Assembly (NCBI GenBank): GCA_029210125.1
Contig: JARGPR010000003.1
Location: 62,001-126,000, forward strand
Origin: Pseudomonadales bacterium
GTDB taxonomy: Bacteria > Pseudomonadota > Gammaproteobacteria > Pseudomonadales > JAHRWD01
Direction of reading: 5' to 3'
Length of the DNA: 64,000 bases
The position numbers and the translations under genes were made by a program. The notes under the pieces are model-generated. The model was not told where the DNA came from, did not search any database, and saw only the letters and a list, made by a program, of their open reading frames with translations. Numbering within the stretch: position 1 is the stretch's first letter; each line of letters begins with the position of its first letter. This document shows positions 45,333 through 54,793 of the stretch, one piece after another.

Positions 45333-47435
45333 ATGCACAATACACTGCAACTACTCATACTGGACCAATCGGGAAACAAGCTTGAAAAGCTTGTTCGCTC
45401 GATCCGAGATACCGGGCAGGCGGTATATGTCCATATCATTCAAGATATTGAAGAACTCGAAGCAAAGTTTGAACAGCAACAATGGGATCTCTGCTGCGCT
45501 ACAACACATCCTGAGAACAGAATTAGCCCTACTGCGCTACTTGCGCAAATAAAAGCCCATAAGCTAGATCTGCCCGTGGTTCTTTTGTATGACGCCACAG
45601 CAACCACTGATTCCACTAACAATGATCCCGTTAGCCAGGCATTTCGTGACGGCTTTGTCGATGCTGCACCAGTTGATTCCATCGAACGAATTCAGGGCAT
45701 ACTGAAACGTGAATTCAGCAACTTAAAATCCCGAAGAATCAGCCACGCTGCAGAATCCCAGCTTGATGAAGCTGAACAGCGCTGTCAGTTACTGCTTCAG
45801 AGCAGCGAAGACGGCATTGCTTATATTCATGAAGGAATGCACATCTACGCTAACCAAAATTACCTGTCTCTGTTTGGCTACCCTTCAATGGAGGAGCTCG
45901 AAGCAACGCCAATCATGGATTTAGTTGGTCGTAACAGCCGAGACCAGTTTAAAAAACAGCTTAAAAATTTCGGCGCTGGTGAACAGGACACCATAGAGTT
46001 TGAGCTTTCAGCCAAACGCGCGGATGGAAACGAATTCGAATCCCCAATATCCCTAAGTCCCGCGCAATATGACGGTGAATCTTGCCTTCAGATTGTCCTG
46101 CGCCCGACTCCCACAGAGCTTTCTACAGCAATACAGACGCCGGCTACACCTCAAGAAACAACCCCATCAAACAGTAACGTACTAAGCCGGAACGAGTTCC
46201 TGACCCTGCTTAATTCACAGATAGAAGGATCGGGCCAAACCAATCAAATTGCAGCGCTTACCTATCTTTGTATTGAAAACATGGATGAGCTGACCGATAC
46301 CGTAGGCTTACTTGGCTACGACCAACTACTCGAGAAACTCTCGAAATATCTGGGCAGCCAGTTATCCATGGAGAAGCAGCCGTTCTGCTACTTCAAAGAC
46401 AACGTATTCACCATCCTTTGCTACTCTGCAACCAGAGAGGAGCTTCAAAACTGGGCTGAAACACTCTACGGCCACCTACTAGAACACATTTTCGAAATCG
46501 GTAATAAAAGCCTACGGATCACTTGCTGCCTGGGTCTTACGAGGATCGATGAACCCAAGGAAACTATCGAGATGGTGATGCAACATGCAGAGCACGCAAG
46601 CTATAGCGCAAGTAGTATCGAAGGTGGAATCAGCAAGGTGTTCATTCACGAGTCTGATAAAACCGCTGACCGATCAACCGCACTTGCGCAAGTCGATGAT
46701 TTTAGAGATGCCATGACCCATCAGGCGCTCTTCCTGATGTATGAGCCTGTAATTGGGCTGCGCGGTATCGGCGGCGAACTATACGAACTGCACACTGGGA
46801 TGCTCAATAGTGATGGAAAAGAGGTTTTTGCCGAGCCGCTGGTTGCCTTAGCCGAAGAAGCTGGCTGGCGAGGCAAATTTGATCGATGGAATATTTTAAA
46901 CGGTATCAAAGCCCTCTCTTCTCATATAGCCAACGGCCACGAAACCGCTCTTTTTATCCAAGTTTCACACCACTCCATATGCGATGAATCTCTCGTACCC
47001 TGGATCGGGGTGGCGTTAAAAGCCGCTGCAATTCCAAGCAATAGCATCATCTTTCAAATAACTGAGTCTGATGCAACAAACTATTTGAAACAGGTGAAAG
47101 TATTTATAGAAGGGGTCAACCAGCTAAACTGTCGGGCAGCAATAAACCAGTTCGGTAGTGGTCGTGATCCTCTGCGCACGCTACAGCACCTCGCCGCAGA
47201 CTATATCGTCATGGATTCCATGTTTACCGATGACTTTGACAGTCATCAGGAAACATTTACTCAGTTGGTGGGAGCGTTACAGACTGAAGGGAAGCTAATC
47301 ATGGTTCCAGGAATCGATTCACCGGCTTTTGTATCTAAACTGTGGCAGCTTGGTATTAATTATATTCAGGGCCCCTACCTTCAAACACCCCATTCGCAGA
47401 TGGACTATGAATTTGACCTTGAAGCTGCCGGATAA
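45333..47435 (+). CDS. fimX: FimX-like cyclic-di-GMP effector (REC-like, PAS, degenerate GGDEF and EAL domains)
   Basis: A 700-residue protein, close to the 691 of Pseudomonas FimX. It has a receiver-like N-terminus (LQLLILDQSGNKLEKLVRSI), a PAS domain (about 150-260, SSEDGIAYIHEGMHIYANQNY), a GGDEF domain whose signature is lost (YFKDNVFTILC), and an EAL domain whose EAL is YELH near 482, with QFGSGRDP for DDFGTG and PGIDSPAF for AEGVE. It should bind but not cleave cyclic-di-GMP and act in type IV pilus twitching. Position next to serB and parC matches Pseudomonas. Confidence 0.82.
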   Translation: MHNTLQLLILDQSGNKLEKLVRSIRDTGQAVYVHIIQDIEELEAKFEQQQWDLCCATTHPENRISPTALLAQIKAHKLDLPVVLLYDATATTDSTNNDPVSQAFRDGFVDAAPVDSIERIQGILKREFSNLKSRRISHAAESQLDEAEQRCQLLLQSSEDGIAYIHEGMHIYANQNYLSLFGYPSMEELEATPIMDLVGRNSRDQFKKQLKNFGAGEQDTIEFELSAKRADGNEFESPISLSPAQYDGESCLQIVLRPTPTELSTAIQTPATPQETTPSNSNVLSRNEFLTLLNSQIEGSGQTNQIAALTYLCIENMDELTDTVGLLGYDQLLEKLSKYLGSQLSMEKQPFCYFKDNVFTILCYSATREELQNWAETLYGHLLEHIFEIGNKSLRITCCLGLTRIDEPKETIEMVMQHAEHASYSASSIEGGISKVFIHESDKTADRSTALAQVDDFRDAMTHQALFLMYEPVIGLRGIGGELYELHTGMLNSDGKEVFAEPLVALAEEAGWRGKFDRWNILNGIKALSSHIANGHETALFIQVSHHSICDESLVPWIGVALKAAAIPSNSIIFQITESDATNYLKQVKVFIEGVNQLNCRAAINQFGSGRDPLRTLQHLAADYIVMDSMFTDDFDSHQETFTQLVGALQTEGKLIMVPGIDSPAFVSKLWQLGINYIQGPYLQTPHSQMDYEFDLEAAG

Positions 47436-47461
47436 TCCAGCAGCTTTTGGGGTATTTCAAC

Positions 47462-47489
47462 TCAATCGGTTATAGCTGTTTCCGATTGA
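47462..47489. terminator. Hairpin between convergent fimX and epoxide-hydrolase-like genes
   Basis: An 8-bp inverted repeat (TCAATCGG and CCGATTGA, 12-base loop) lies in the 84-base gap between converging genes. No strong T tract is present. Confidence 0.4.
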
Positions 47490-47519
47490 ACGTCCATCTA
47501 AAATAACGCTAGCTCGTAC

Positions 47520-47888
47520 TTAACCCATCGCGCTTACAAACGTACCCATATCAAAGTAGTCTCGCCACTCTTTAATTTTCCCATCCTGCATTTCAAATAC
47601 ACCAACACAGGGTAAATCCACATTCCCCGCGGTAGTTTTAGTTCGATCCAGTCGCTCACAAAAAACAATATTTCCAGCTTCTGAAATATTAAGGATATCC
47701 CATTGGGCTTCTGTCCAACTAGCCAAAAAATTACTGATAAGTATTTCGACATTCTCTTTACCGCGTACCGGCTCAGTAGGCATATTATAATAACAGCCGT
47801 CCTCGGTGAAATACTCAATCAATTTCTTAACATCAAGGCTGCTCCATTCCTCGACAAATTCCCGGATGATTTCACTATTAGTCGCCAT
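47520..47888 (-). CDS. Limonene-1,2-epoxide hydrolase-like SnoaL-fold protein
   Basis: A 122-residue NTF2-fold protein. EEWSSLDVKKLIEYFTEDGCYYN, FCERLDRTKT and IKEWRDYFDMG match the limonene epoxide hydrolase family; the Asp in ERLDR, the Arg beside it and the Asp in WRDYFD could form the Asp-Arg-Asp catalytic set. The substrate is unknown. It is a lone gene inserted between fimX and serB. Confidence 0.82.
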   Translation of the reverse strand: MATNSEIIREFVEEWSSLDVKKLIEYFTEDGCYYNMPTEPVRGKENVEILISNFLASWTEAQWDILNISEAGNIVFCERLDRTKTTAGNVDLPCVGVFEMQDGKIKEWRDYFDMGTFVSAMG

Positions 47889-48073
47889 AATTACTCCGCC
47901 ATCTTATTATTGTTTATGATTCCGAACGCGATGCTTAACTACTTACTCGATTCCGACCAACTCCTTTTTTCTGAAAGATAAGCTCATCTGCTAATTTCAC
48001 AATCATATCCGAAGACTCATCAGCAAAACAACAATCAAAACAGAAGAAAAAATAATCTAGTGTCGCAATCAAT

Positions 48074-49291
48074 TTAAAATAGATCGGCATCCCGATCCCT
48101 AAACCCGATCAGATAAAGCACACCGTCAAGACCCAGGGTTGAAATAGAATGATCGGCACTCTGTTTTACCAGAGGTTTGGCTCTGAAGGCGATACCTAAT
48201 CCCGCAATACTAAGCATCGGCAAATCATTGGCACCGTCTCCAATGGCGATCACCTGATCAAGGGATATATTTTCCCTGGTTGCAATCTCTTGCAATAATT
48301 CAGCTTTGCGTTTTCCATCTACGATTTTTCCGGTAACTTTTCCGGTGACCTTGCCATCTCGCACTTCAAGATCGTTTGCAAAAACATAATCAATACCCAA
48401 CTTGTCCTGCAAATGCTTACCAAAGTAGCTAAAACCACCCGATAAAATTGCAGTTTTATAACCAAGCTGTTTAAGGGTATACACCAAACGTTCCGCACCT
48501 TCGGTAAGCGACATACGCTTGGCGATTTTTTCCAGTACGCCTGCATCAAGGCCTTCGAGCAAAGCCAATCGTTGACTGAAACTTTCTGAAAAATCGAGCT
48601 TTCCCTGCATGGCCTGCTCGGTAATTTTGGCGACCTGATCACCAACACCGGCTTCTATAGCGAGCTCATCGATCACTTCCATATCGATCAGGGTAGAGTC
48701 CATATCAAAGGCAACTAGTCGGCGATTTCTCCTATAAATATTGTCCTCCTGAAACGCGATATCGACATCAAAACGTTGAGAAATTTCCATAAATTCTGAA
48801 CGGATCTGGGTCGAACTATCAAGCTCACCACGTATTAAAAACTCAACGCAGGCTTTAGTTTTATCATGTTCTTTTTCAAGAGCTACGCGACCAGACAAAC
48901 GATTTATATCTTCAATATTTAGATTATAGGCACTGATTATTTTACTGACCGCTTCCATCTGTGCCGCAGTAATCCGGCGCGATAGCAACGTCACAATAAA
49001 ACGTTTTTTACCCTGCTCATCTACCCAGTGCTCGTAATTATCTCGGTCAATAGGGGTAAAACGACTTACCAAATTTAATTCATGAGCGCAGAATAAAATA
49101 TCTTTTAATACAGACGCTGAGCCAGACTCCTTTGGCACTTCCACCAATATACCAAGCGACAGGGTATCGTGAATGACAGCCTGCCCAATATCCAAAATAT
49201 TAACGTGATAATCCGCCAATATTTTCATCAAGGTAGAGGAAAGGCCGGGCTTATCCTGACCTGATATATTTATTAAAACAATTTCGTTCAA
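48074..49291 (-). CDS. serB: Phosphoserine phosphatase with N-terminal ACT-like domains
   Basis: A 405-residue protein. The first 185 residues carry two ACT-like regulatory units (VLINISGQDKPGLSSTLMKIL and FIVTLLSRRITAAQMEAVSK). The C-terminal HAD phosphatase has the nucleophile motif AFDMDSTLIDMEVIDELA, AILSGGFSYFGKHLQ and AIGDGANDLPML. It makes serine from phosphoserine, the last step of serine synthesis. It lies 69 bp after parC on the same strand, the same order as in Pseudomonas. Confidence 0.94.
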   Translation of the reverse strand: MNEIVLINISGQDKPGLSSTLMKILADYHVNILDIGQAVIHDTLSLGILVEVPKESGSASVLKDILFCAHELNLVSRFTPIDRDNYEHWVDEQGKKRFIVTLLSRRITAAQMEAVSKIISAYNLNIEDINRLSGRVALEKEHDKTKACVEFLIRGELDSSTQIRSEFMEISQRFDVDIAFQEDNIYRRNRRLVAFDMDSTLIDMEVIDELAIEAGVGDQVAKITEQAMQGKLDFSESFSQRLALLEGLDAGVLEKIAKRMSLTEGAERLVYTLKQLGYKTAILSGGFSYFGKHLQDKLGIDYVFANDLEVRDGKVTGKVTGKIVDGKRKAELLQEIATRENISLDQVIAIGDGANDLPMLSIAGLGIAFRAKPLVKQSADHSISTLGLDGVLYLIGFRDRDADLF

Positions 49292-49360
49292 ACTTTTATT
49301 CCTGCTACAAATTTACGTAATTAAAACAATCAATATCGATCAGTAGTATCGAAAATCTCT

Positions 49361-51625
49361 CTATTTGACTGCTTTACCTAACACGATTTCTACCCGATCT
49401 ACTTTTTGGAAACCGCGAGGTAATTTACTACCGCGACGCCCTCGCTCGCCATTGTAATGTTCGACATCCGCAGGCTTGAGAGTAAGGTGTCGTTTACCGG
49501 AATACACTACAACCGAATCCCCTTGGGAAAACAGGCGCAGCGCGACTAAAAACTCCTCCCGGCTTGCTACTTTAGCAGCAGGAATACTTATAATTTTGTT
49601 CCCTTTACCCCGCCCTAATTCCGGCAAATAGTTAAGCGGAAATACTAGCATTCTGCCCTGATTGGTAATAGCGACCAGCTGTTGCGTTGCCGGATCATCC
49701 ACTGCTATAGGTTGCATCATGCAAGAACCAGCAGGTAGTGTAAGCATTGCCTTGCCACTACGATTTTTACTAACTAATTGTTCAAATTTCACAATAAAGC
49801 CGTAGGCCGCGTCGGATGTTAGTAAATAATATTGTGAGGGTTCCGCCAGTAAAACGGTTTCTACACCAACTCCCGATGGCATTTTTAGTCGGCCGCTAAG
49901 TGGCTCCCCTAAACTACGGGCCGAGGGAAAACTGTGCGCGGGTAACGTATAAGCTCTACCTCCACTATCAAAAAACACGGCGGATTGGTTGCTCTTACCT
50001 TTGCAGGTCATCTTTAAACGATCACCGGAACGGTAGTTCAGTTTGGTTGCTTCAACATCATGACCTTTACCTGCTCGTACCCATCCATTTTCGGAAAGCA
50101 CAATAGTTAACGGCTCCGCACCAACCAGATCAGTTTCCGCCAACGCTTTCGCCTCTGCCCGCTGCACGATCGGTGAACGACGTTCATCCCCGTATTTTTC
50201 AGCGTCTTCGAGCAGTTCGCTTTTGATCAACTTTTTTAATTTAGCTGGGGATTTGAGAAGTGCCTCGAGCTTTTTGCGCTCCGCTGCCAACTCCTGTTGC
50301 TCCGCCCTAATTCGCATCTCTTCGAGCTTGGCAAGGTGTCGTAACTTCAATTCGAGTATGGCTTCGGCCTGCAAATCACTAAGCGCAAAACGACTCATCA
50401 GTTCTGGCTTTGGCTTGTCATAATTCCTTATTATTTCGATCACTTCGTCGATATTAAGGAATGCGATCAGCAAGCCATCAAGTAGGTGCAGACGATCAAG
50501 TATCTTGTCGAGCCGATGCTGCAATCGACGTGTAACGGTCCCGGTTCTGAATTTCAACCATTCAAGTAGTAGCGGAACCAGACCCTTCACTTTAGGCAGG
50601 CCATCAATCCCGATCATATTCATATTGACCCGGTAACTGCGTTCCAGGTCTGTGGTTGCGAACAGGTGCGCCATTAGCTGTTCCACGTCGACTCGGTTAG
50701 AACGCGGCACGACTACTAGTCTTGTCGGATTTTCATGATCCGACTCATCCCTTAAATCGCTTACCAAAGGAAGTTTTTTGGCCTGCATCTGCTGGGCAAT
50801 CTGCTCGAGAATCTTGGCACCAGAGACCTGATGGGGCAGCGCGGTGATTACAATGTCGCCCTCTTCAAGCTCATATAGGGCGCGCATTTTGAAACTGCCG
50901 CGGCCACTTTGGTACATTGAATACAGGTCAGCCGCTGGCGTGATGATCTCTGCATCGGTTGGAAAATCAGGCCCTGGTACAAATTCGGAAATAGCTTCGA
51001 GGTCAGCCTTCGGGTTATCCAACAGATGGATGGCTGCGCCAGCGACTTCACGTAGGTTATGGGGCGGGATATCCGTCGCCATTCCAACGGCAATGCCGGT
51101 AATCCCATTTAGCAAAATATTAGGCAGACGCGCTGGCAGCATCTGCGGCTCGATCAATGTGCCATCAAAATTTGCCTGCCAGTCAACGGTACCTTGGCCA
51201 AGCTCACCCAGCAATACTTCTGCATAGGGCGTTAATCGCGATTCGGTATAACGCATCGCGGCAAAAGATTTGGGGTCATCCGGCGACCCCCAGTTGCCCT
51301 GCCCATCCACAAAAGGGTAACGGTAGGAAAACGGCTGCGCCATCAATACCATCGCCTCGTAACAAGCACTATCACCGTGGGGATGAAACTTACCAATTAC
51401 ATCGCCAATGGTACGGGCAGATTTTTTATATTTGGCCGTTGCTTTTAGACCAAGCTCAGACATTGCATAAATGATTCGGCGTTGCACAGGCTTTAAACCG
51501 TCGCCAATATGGGGTAATGCGCGGTCAAGAATGACATACATCGAATATTTTAGATAAGCGCCTTCGGCATAATCCTTAAGTGCTAATTGTTCCTGGTCTG
51601 GCCTGAATTCAGTGAGGTCGCTCAT
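49361..51625 (-). CDS. parC: DNA topoisomerase IV subunit A
   Basis: A 754-residue type II topoisomerase A subunit: [29 protein letters not shown] in pieces at the N-terminus, [13 protein letters not shown] (the quinolone-resistance region, with Ser at the usual site), active Tyr in [11 protein letters not shown] near 120, and [17 protein letters not shown]. The C-terminal domain is shorter than in GyrA and has no GyrA box. With ParE it decatenates daughter chromosomes. Confidence 0.95.
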   Translation of the reverse strand: MSDLTEFRPDQEQLALKDYAEGAYLKYSMYVILDRALPHIGDGLKPVQRRIIYAMSELGLKATAKYKKSARTIGDVIGKFHPHGDSACYEAMVLMAQPFSYRYPFVDGQGNWGSPDDPKSFAAMRYTESRLTPYAEVLLGELGQGTVDWQANFDGTLIEPQMLPARLPNILLNGITGIAVGMATDIPPHNLREVAGAAIHLLDNPKADLEAISEFVPGPDFPTDAEIITPAADLYSMYQSGRGSFKMRALYELEEGDIVITALPHQVSGAKILEQIAQQMQAKKLPLVSDLRDESDHENPTRLVVVPRSNRVDVEQLMAHLFATTDLERSYRVNMNMIGIDGLPKVKGLVPLLLEWLKFRTGTVTRRLQHRLDKILDRLHLLDGLLIAFLNIDEVIEIIRNYDKPKPELMSRFALSDLQAEAILELKLRHLAKLEEMRIRAEQQELAAERKKLEALLKSPAKLKKLIKSELLEDAEKYGDERRSPIVQRAEAKALAETDLVGAEPLTIVLSENGWVRAGKGHDVEATKLNYRSGDRLKMTCKGKSNQSAVFFDSGGRAYTLPAHSFPSARSLGEPLSGRLKMPSGVGVETVLLAEPSQYYLLTSDAAYGFIVKFEQLVSKNRSGKAMLTLPAGSCMMQPIAVDDPATQQLVAITNQGRMLVFPLNYLPELGRGKGNKIISIPAAKVASREEFLVALRLFSQGDSVVVYSGKRHLTLKPADVEHYNGERGRRGSKLPRGFQKVDRVEIVLGKAVK

Positions 51626-51788
51626 AGTTACTCAATAGGTTTGCTAGCATTTCACCATGCGTTTGAAAGCGCTAATCCTACCATGAAAGCCCAACGCGCC
51701 TCACCCTGTTAACCAGCATGACATCTCGTTATTTCCAGCTATCCTTAACAGACGATTAAGCATTTAACTAACCTATCATGGCAGTACC

Positions 51789-53090
51789 GTGAGCGATAAA
51801 TACAAAGAAAAATACACCCGCCTACTTGATGAGCTAGATGAGCAGGAAAAACAGCATAGTAAGCAGCTACAGCTGCTTCATTCGCAGATTGTGCGCATAT
51901 GTAGCCAATTTTCCGGCAAGCACGCTGAGCTCGATGAGGCCATTTCGCTGCTGCCTAAATATATCGATCCAGATAACCTGCCTACCGAAAAACTGCGTCT
52001 CATCAGCGAGCTGCTGTTGTCCGCACCGGAAAGCAGTTCTAACGCGACTGATGAAGTGCGTACTAATCTAGCTTATCTACTTGAAAATTTGCCTCCACAG
52101 ATCGATTCACACCTTGACCGTGCAGCACTTTTGAAAAACCTGGAGGAGGCCAGCGAACCCGAGCAATTTCTAGCTCTCATTGATCAGCTAGAGAACCAGT
52201 TAGCACTGACCCTGCTTGCTCAGGATAAGCAGGTCGTCGACCTGTCAAAATTCCTGGAAGAGATCGCAAGCCGCCTCGATGGCTTTAAAAATCATCTCGA
52301 CGACGAAGACACAAGCCGGACAGCCCAGACTGAAAACCACACTCTTCTAACGGATAGGGTTAGTCAACATGTATTTGATATACGTGAATCTGTGGCTGAT
52401 AGTAGCGACCTGGACAGCCTTAAACAGGCCGTGCAATCCCGCCTTGATGAAATTGATACCAGTGTCGAAAGCTTAATAAAAACCGAAACTGAACGAGCAG
52501 AAAAGGCCGAGAAAGCCAACGCCAAACTACGACAACGCACACAAAAATTAACTCAAGCAGCAAAGCAATTACAAACCTCCCTGAAGGAAACACGACAGCA
52601 AGCCATTGAAGATTCGCTTACCGGCATTCCAAACAGAAGAGCATATGAAGAGCGCCTTGAGCTCGAATACAAACGCTGGAAACGCACTTCACAGCCCTTT
52701 ACCCTGGCGATTTTGGATATCGACAAATTCAAATATATCAATGATACATTTGGCCATCCCGTGGGTGACAAAGTATTAAAGTCCGTTGCAACATTCATCA
52801 ACTCCAAGGTAAGAGAGTCTGACTTTTTTGGCCGCGTCGGTGGTGAAGAATTCGTAATATTATTAATCGGAAGTGACCTTGATCAGGCTGAAGATCGCCT
52901 GCAAAAGCTGCGGAAGGGAATCGATCAATACAAATTCGGCTATAAAGGAAAAGAGGTCCCGGTCACCATGTCAATCGGCTATGCGCAGTTTAGGGCTGAG
53001 GATGCTCCGAACGAGGTATATCAGCGCGCCGATGAAGCACTGCTTCGATGCAAACAAACCGGACGAAATAAGTGCTTGCCTGAGGCATAG
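51789..53090 (+). CDS. Diguanylate cyclase with a long coiled-coil N-terminus
   Basis: A 433-residue protein. Residues 1-265 are strongly helical and charged, with coiled-coil stretches (LIKTETERAEKAEKANAKL). The GGDEF domain (about 270-430) is complete: DSLTGIPNRRAYEER, AILDIDKFKYINDTFGHPVGD, and GGEEF in GRVGGEEFVILL, preceded by RESD, the RxxD inhibitory site. It should make cyclic-di-GMP and be subject to product inhibition. It starts with GTG and is divergent from parC, and could supply the FimX effector nearby. Confidence 0.92.
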   Translation: MSDKYKEKYTRLLDELDEQEKQHSKQLQLLHSQIVRICSQFSGKHAELDEAISLLPKYIDPDNLPTEKLRLISELLLSAPESSSNATDEVRTNLAYLLENLPPQIDSHLDRAALLKNLEEASEPEQFLALIDQLENQLALTLLAQDKQVVDLSKFLEEIASRLDGFKNHLDDEDTSRTAQTENHTLLTDRVSQHVFDIRESVADSSDLDSLKQAVQSRLDEIDTSVESLIKTETERAEKAEKANAKLRQRTQKLTQAAKQLQTSLKETRQQAIEDSLTGIPNRRAYEERLELEYKRWKRTSQPFTLAILDIDKFKYINDTFGHPVGDKVLKSVATFINSKVRESDFFGRVGGEEFVILLIGSDLDQAEDRLQKLRKGIDQYKFGYKGKEVPVTMSIGYAQFRAEDAPNEVYQRADEALLRCKQTGRNKCLPEA

Positions 53091-53101
53091 AACATTGCCT
53101 T

Positions 53102-54229
53102 TCAGCAACGCCGAACCAAAACACTGCCGATCGAATAACCCGCCCCAAAGGAGCAAATTACGCCCCTGTCACCAGCCACCAAATCATCCCGATAAAGATG
53201 AAAAGCGATGATTGAACCGGCGGAACTGGTATTGGCATATTCATCCAGCACAATCGGTGCTTCCTCTGGCTCAGGGTCTCGACCCAATATCTTGCGGCTG
53301 ATCAGCTGATTCATATTAATATTGGCTTGATGCAACCAGAGGCGTTTAATCTGATCAACAGATACATGGTTCCGTTGCAGCTGCTCGCTAATCTGTGCTG
53401 CAACAGCCGGACAAACCTCTTTGAAAACCTTGCGGCCATTTTGGCGAAATAATTTATCTGGGTTCCCCGCATTAGCTTCATCTGCACGATTCAAAAAGCC
53501 AAAATTATTGCGAATATTATTTGAAAATTGAGTAAACAACTTTGTTTCAACAATTTCAAAAGGCTGATTAATTGTGCAAGTCTTTCTATCTTCCAACAAA
53601 ACTGCGGTAGCCACATCGCCAAAAATAAAGTGGCTATCTCGATCTGTAAAATTTAGATGGCCAGTAGTAATTTCGGGACTGATCACTAAAACTGAGCGCG
53701 CACTCTGATTACGAATGGTATCTACCGCCATTTGAATACCAAAGGTCGCAGAAGAACAAGCAACATTCATATCAAAGGCAAACCCTTCTATACCTAGAGC
53801 CTGCTGAACTTCGATTGAAATCGCAGGATAAGCGCGTTGCAAATTAGAGCAACCCACAATCACCGCATCAACATCCGCCGGGGTTTTGTTGGCATTGGTC
53901 AGCGCCTGTTGCGCAGCAGCAACGGCCATTTCACATTGTAATGACATCTCCGAATCAGGCCTTTCAGGCAGTATTGGGCACATTCGGTCCGGGTCAAGAA
54001 TTCCGGTTCTATTCATTACATAACGACTGTTTATACCGGAAGCTTTGGTTACAAATTCTGCACTTGAACTCTCAAGTTTTTCTAACTCGCCCGCTGCTAT
54101 TTGCGCGCTATTCGCCTGGTTATAGTTTTCAACATATTGGTTAAAGGTATCCACCAGCTCAGCGTTGGATATTTTTTGTTTTGGAGTATAAAGCCCGGTT
54201 CCACTGATAACGATACTTGAGTCAGACAT
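53102..54229 (-). CDS. 3-oxoacyl-ACP synthase III family protein (FabH-like)
   Basis: A 375-residue thiolase-fold enzyme with the KAS III triad: Cys in MNVACSSATFGIQ, His in LWLHQANINMN and Asn in DEYANTSSAGSI. Opening line is ISGTGLYTPKQKISNAELV. It is longer than E. coli FabH (317), with an insert near residues 30-70, like the second FabH-type proteins of pseudomonads. It condenses an acyl-CoA with malonyl-ACP; the acyl donor is unknown. It ends 12 bases from the convergent cyclase gene. Confidence 0.88.
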   Translation of the reverse strand: MSDSSIVISGTGLYTPKQKISNAELVDTFNQYVENYNQANSAQIAAGELEKLESSSAEFVTKASGINSRYVMNRTGILDPDRMCPILPERPDSEMSLQCEMAVAAAQQALTNANKTPADVDAVIVGCSNLQRAYPAISIEVQQALGIEGFAFDMNVACSSATFGIQMAVDTIRNQSARSVLVISPEITTGHLNFTDRDSHFIFGDVATAVLLEDRKTCTINQPFEIVETKLFTQFSNNIRNNFGFLNRADEANAGNPDKLFRQNGRKVFKEVCPAVAAQISEQLQRNHVSVDQIKRLWLHQANINMNQLISRKILGRDPEPEEAPIVLDEYANTSSAGSIIAFHLYRDDLVAGDRGVICSFGAGYSIGSVLVRRC

Positions 54230-54293
54230 ACTTTTAGCAACCTTGAGTTATCTAATGTTTACATCACTCATAAATTCAATTTTTAACATCTGG

Positions 54294-54728
54294 TTAGCCT
54301 AATCCAAATCCTTTGGCCATGGATGCTGCTACCACTGGGATACAGAGCAAAATAACTAATTCGGCTCGAATGATCGCTATTATGCGGCCTGGAATTAAAA
54401 TAATAGCCTGTTCAGACTTGCGATTACGCAGGAAAAATATGGTTGGAAATAATGAAATGAATGCCACTAGAAAAAACAAACTCAACTTGATATGGAATAC
54501 CCAGTTACTCGTATAAAACTCCGGCATATTTCCAACATGAAACCACAGCATAAATCCGGTTCCCAGCATCAACAATGCACTTAATCCAAAAATTGCATCA
54601 AGCACCGCCAGTTTTTTAAATTGACCTAATTCCATCTCTTTTTTTATAAGCAAGTGCTCGGCAAAAAGAGCAGAATACAACAGCATGATGCCAATAAAAT
54701 GTAGGCTTCTTATTATGACTTCTGACAT
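54294..54728 (-). CDS. DUF2214-like four-helix membrane protein
   Basis: A 144-residue membrane protein with four hydrophobic segments (SLHFIGIMLLYSALFAEHLL, FGLSALLMLGTGFMLWF, FHIKLSLFFLVAFISLFPTIFF in part, AELVILLCIPVVAASMA). The pattern fits the DUF2214 family, function unknown. ATG 54728 has AGGGGA 6 bases upstream; an in-frame start at 54752 would add 8 residues. It sits between parE and the KAS III gene. Confidence 0.72.
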   Translation of the reverse strand: MSEVIIRSLHFIGIMLLYSALFAEHLLIKKEMELGQFKKLAVLDAIFGLSALLMLGTGFMLWFHVGNMPEFYTSNWVFHIKLSLFFLVAFISLFPTIFFLRNRKSEQAIILIPGRIIAIIRAELVILLCIPVVAASMAKGFGLG

Positions 54729-54793
54729 TTCATTCCCCTCGTGTGGAATCACACATATTTATAATTGATTTTAATAGCCGAAAATCAGCCGGC

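Noticed and set aside
48300-48370. Tandem VTGK repeat in SerB as an insertion
   Set aside because: The length between flanking motifs equals that of other SerB proteins, so it is ordinary sequence variation.
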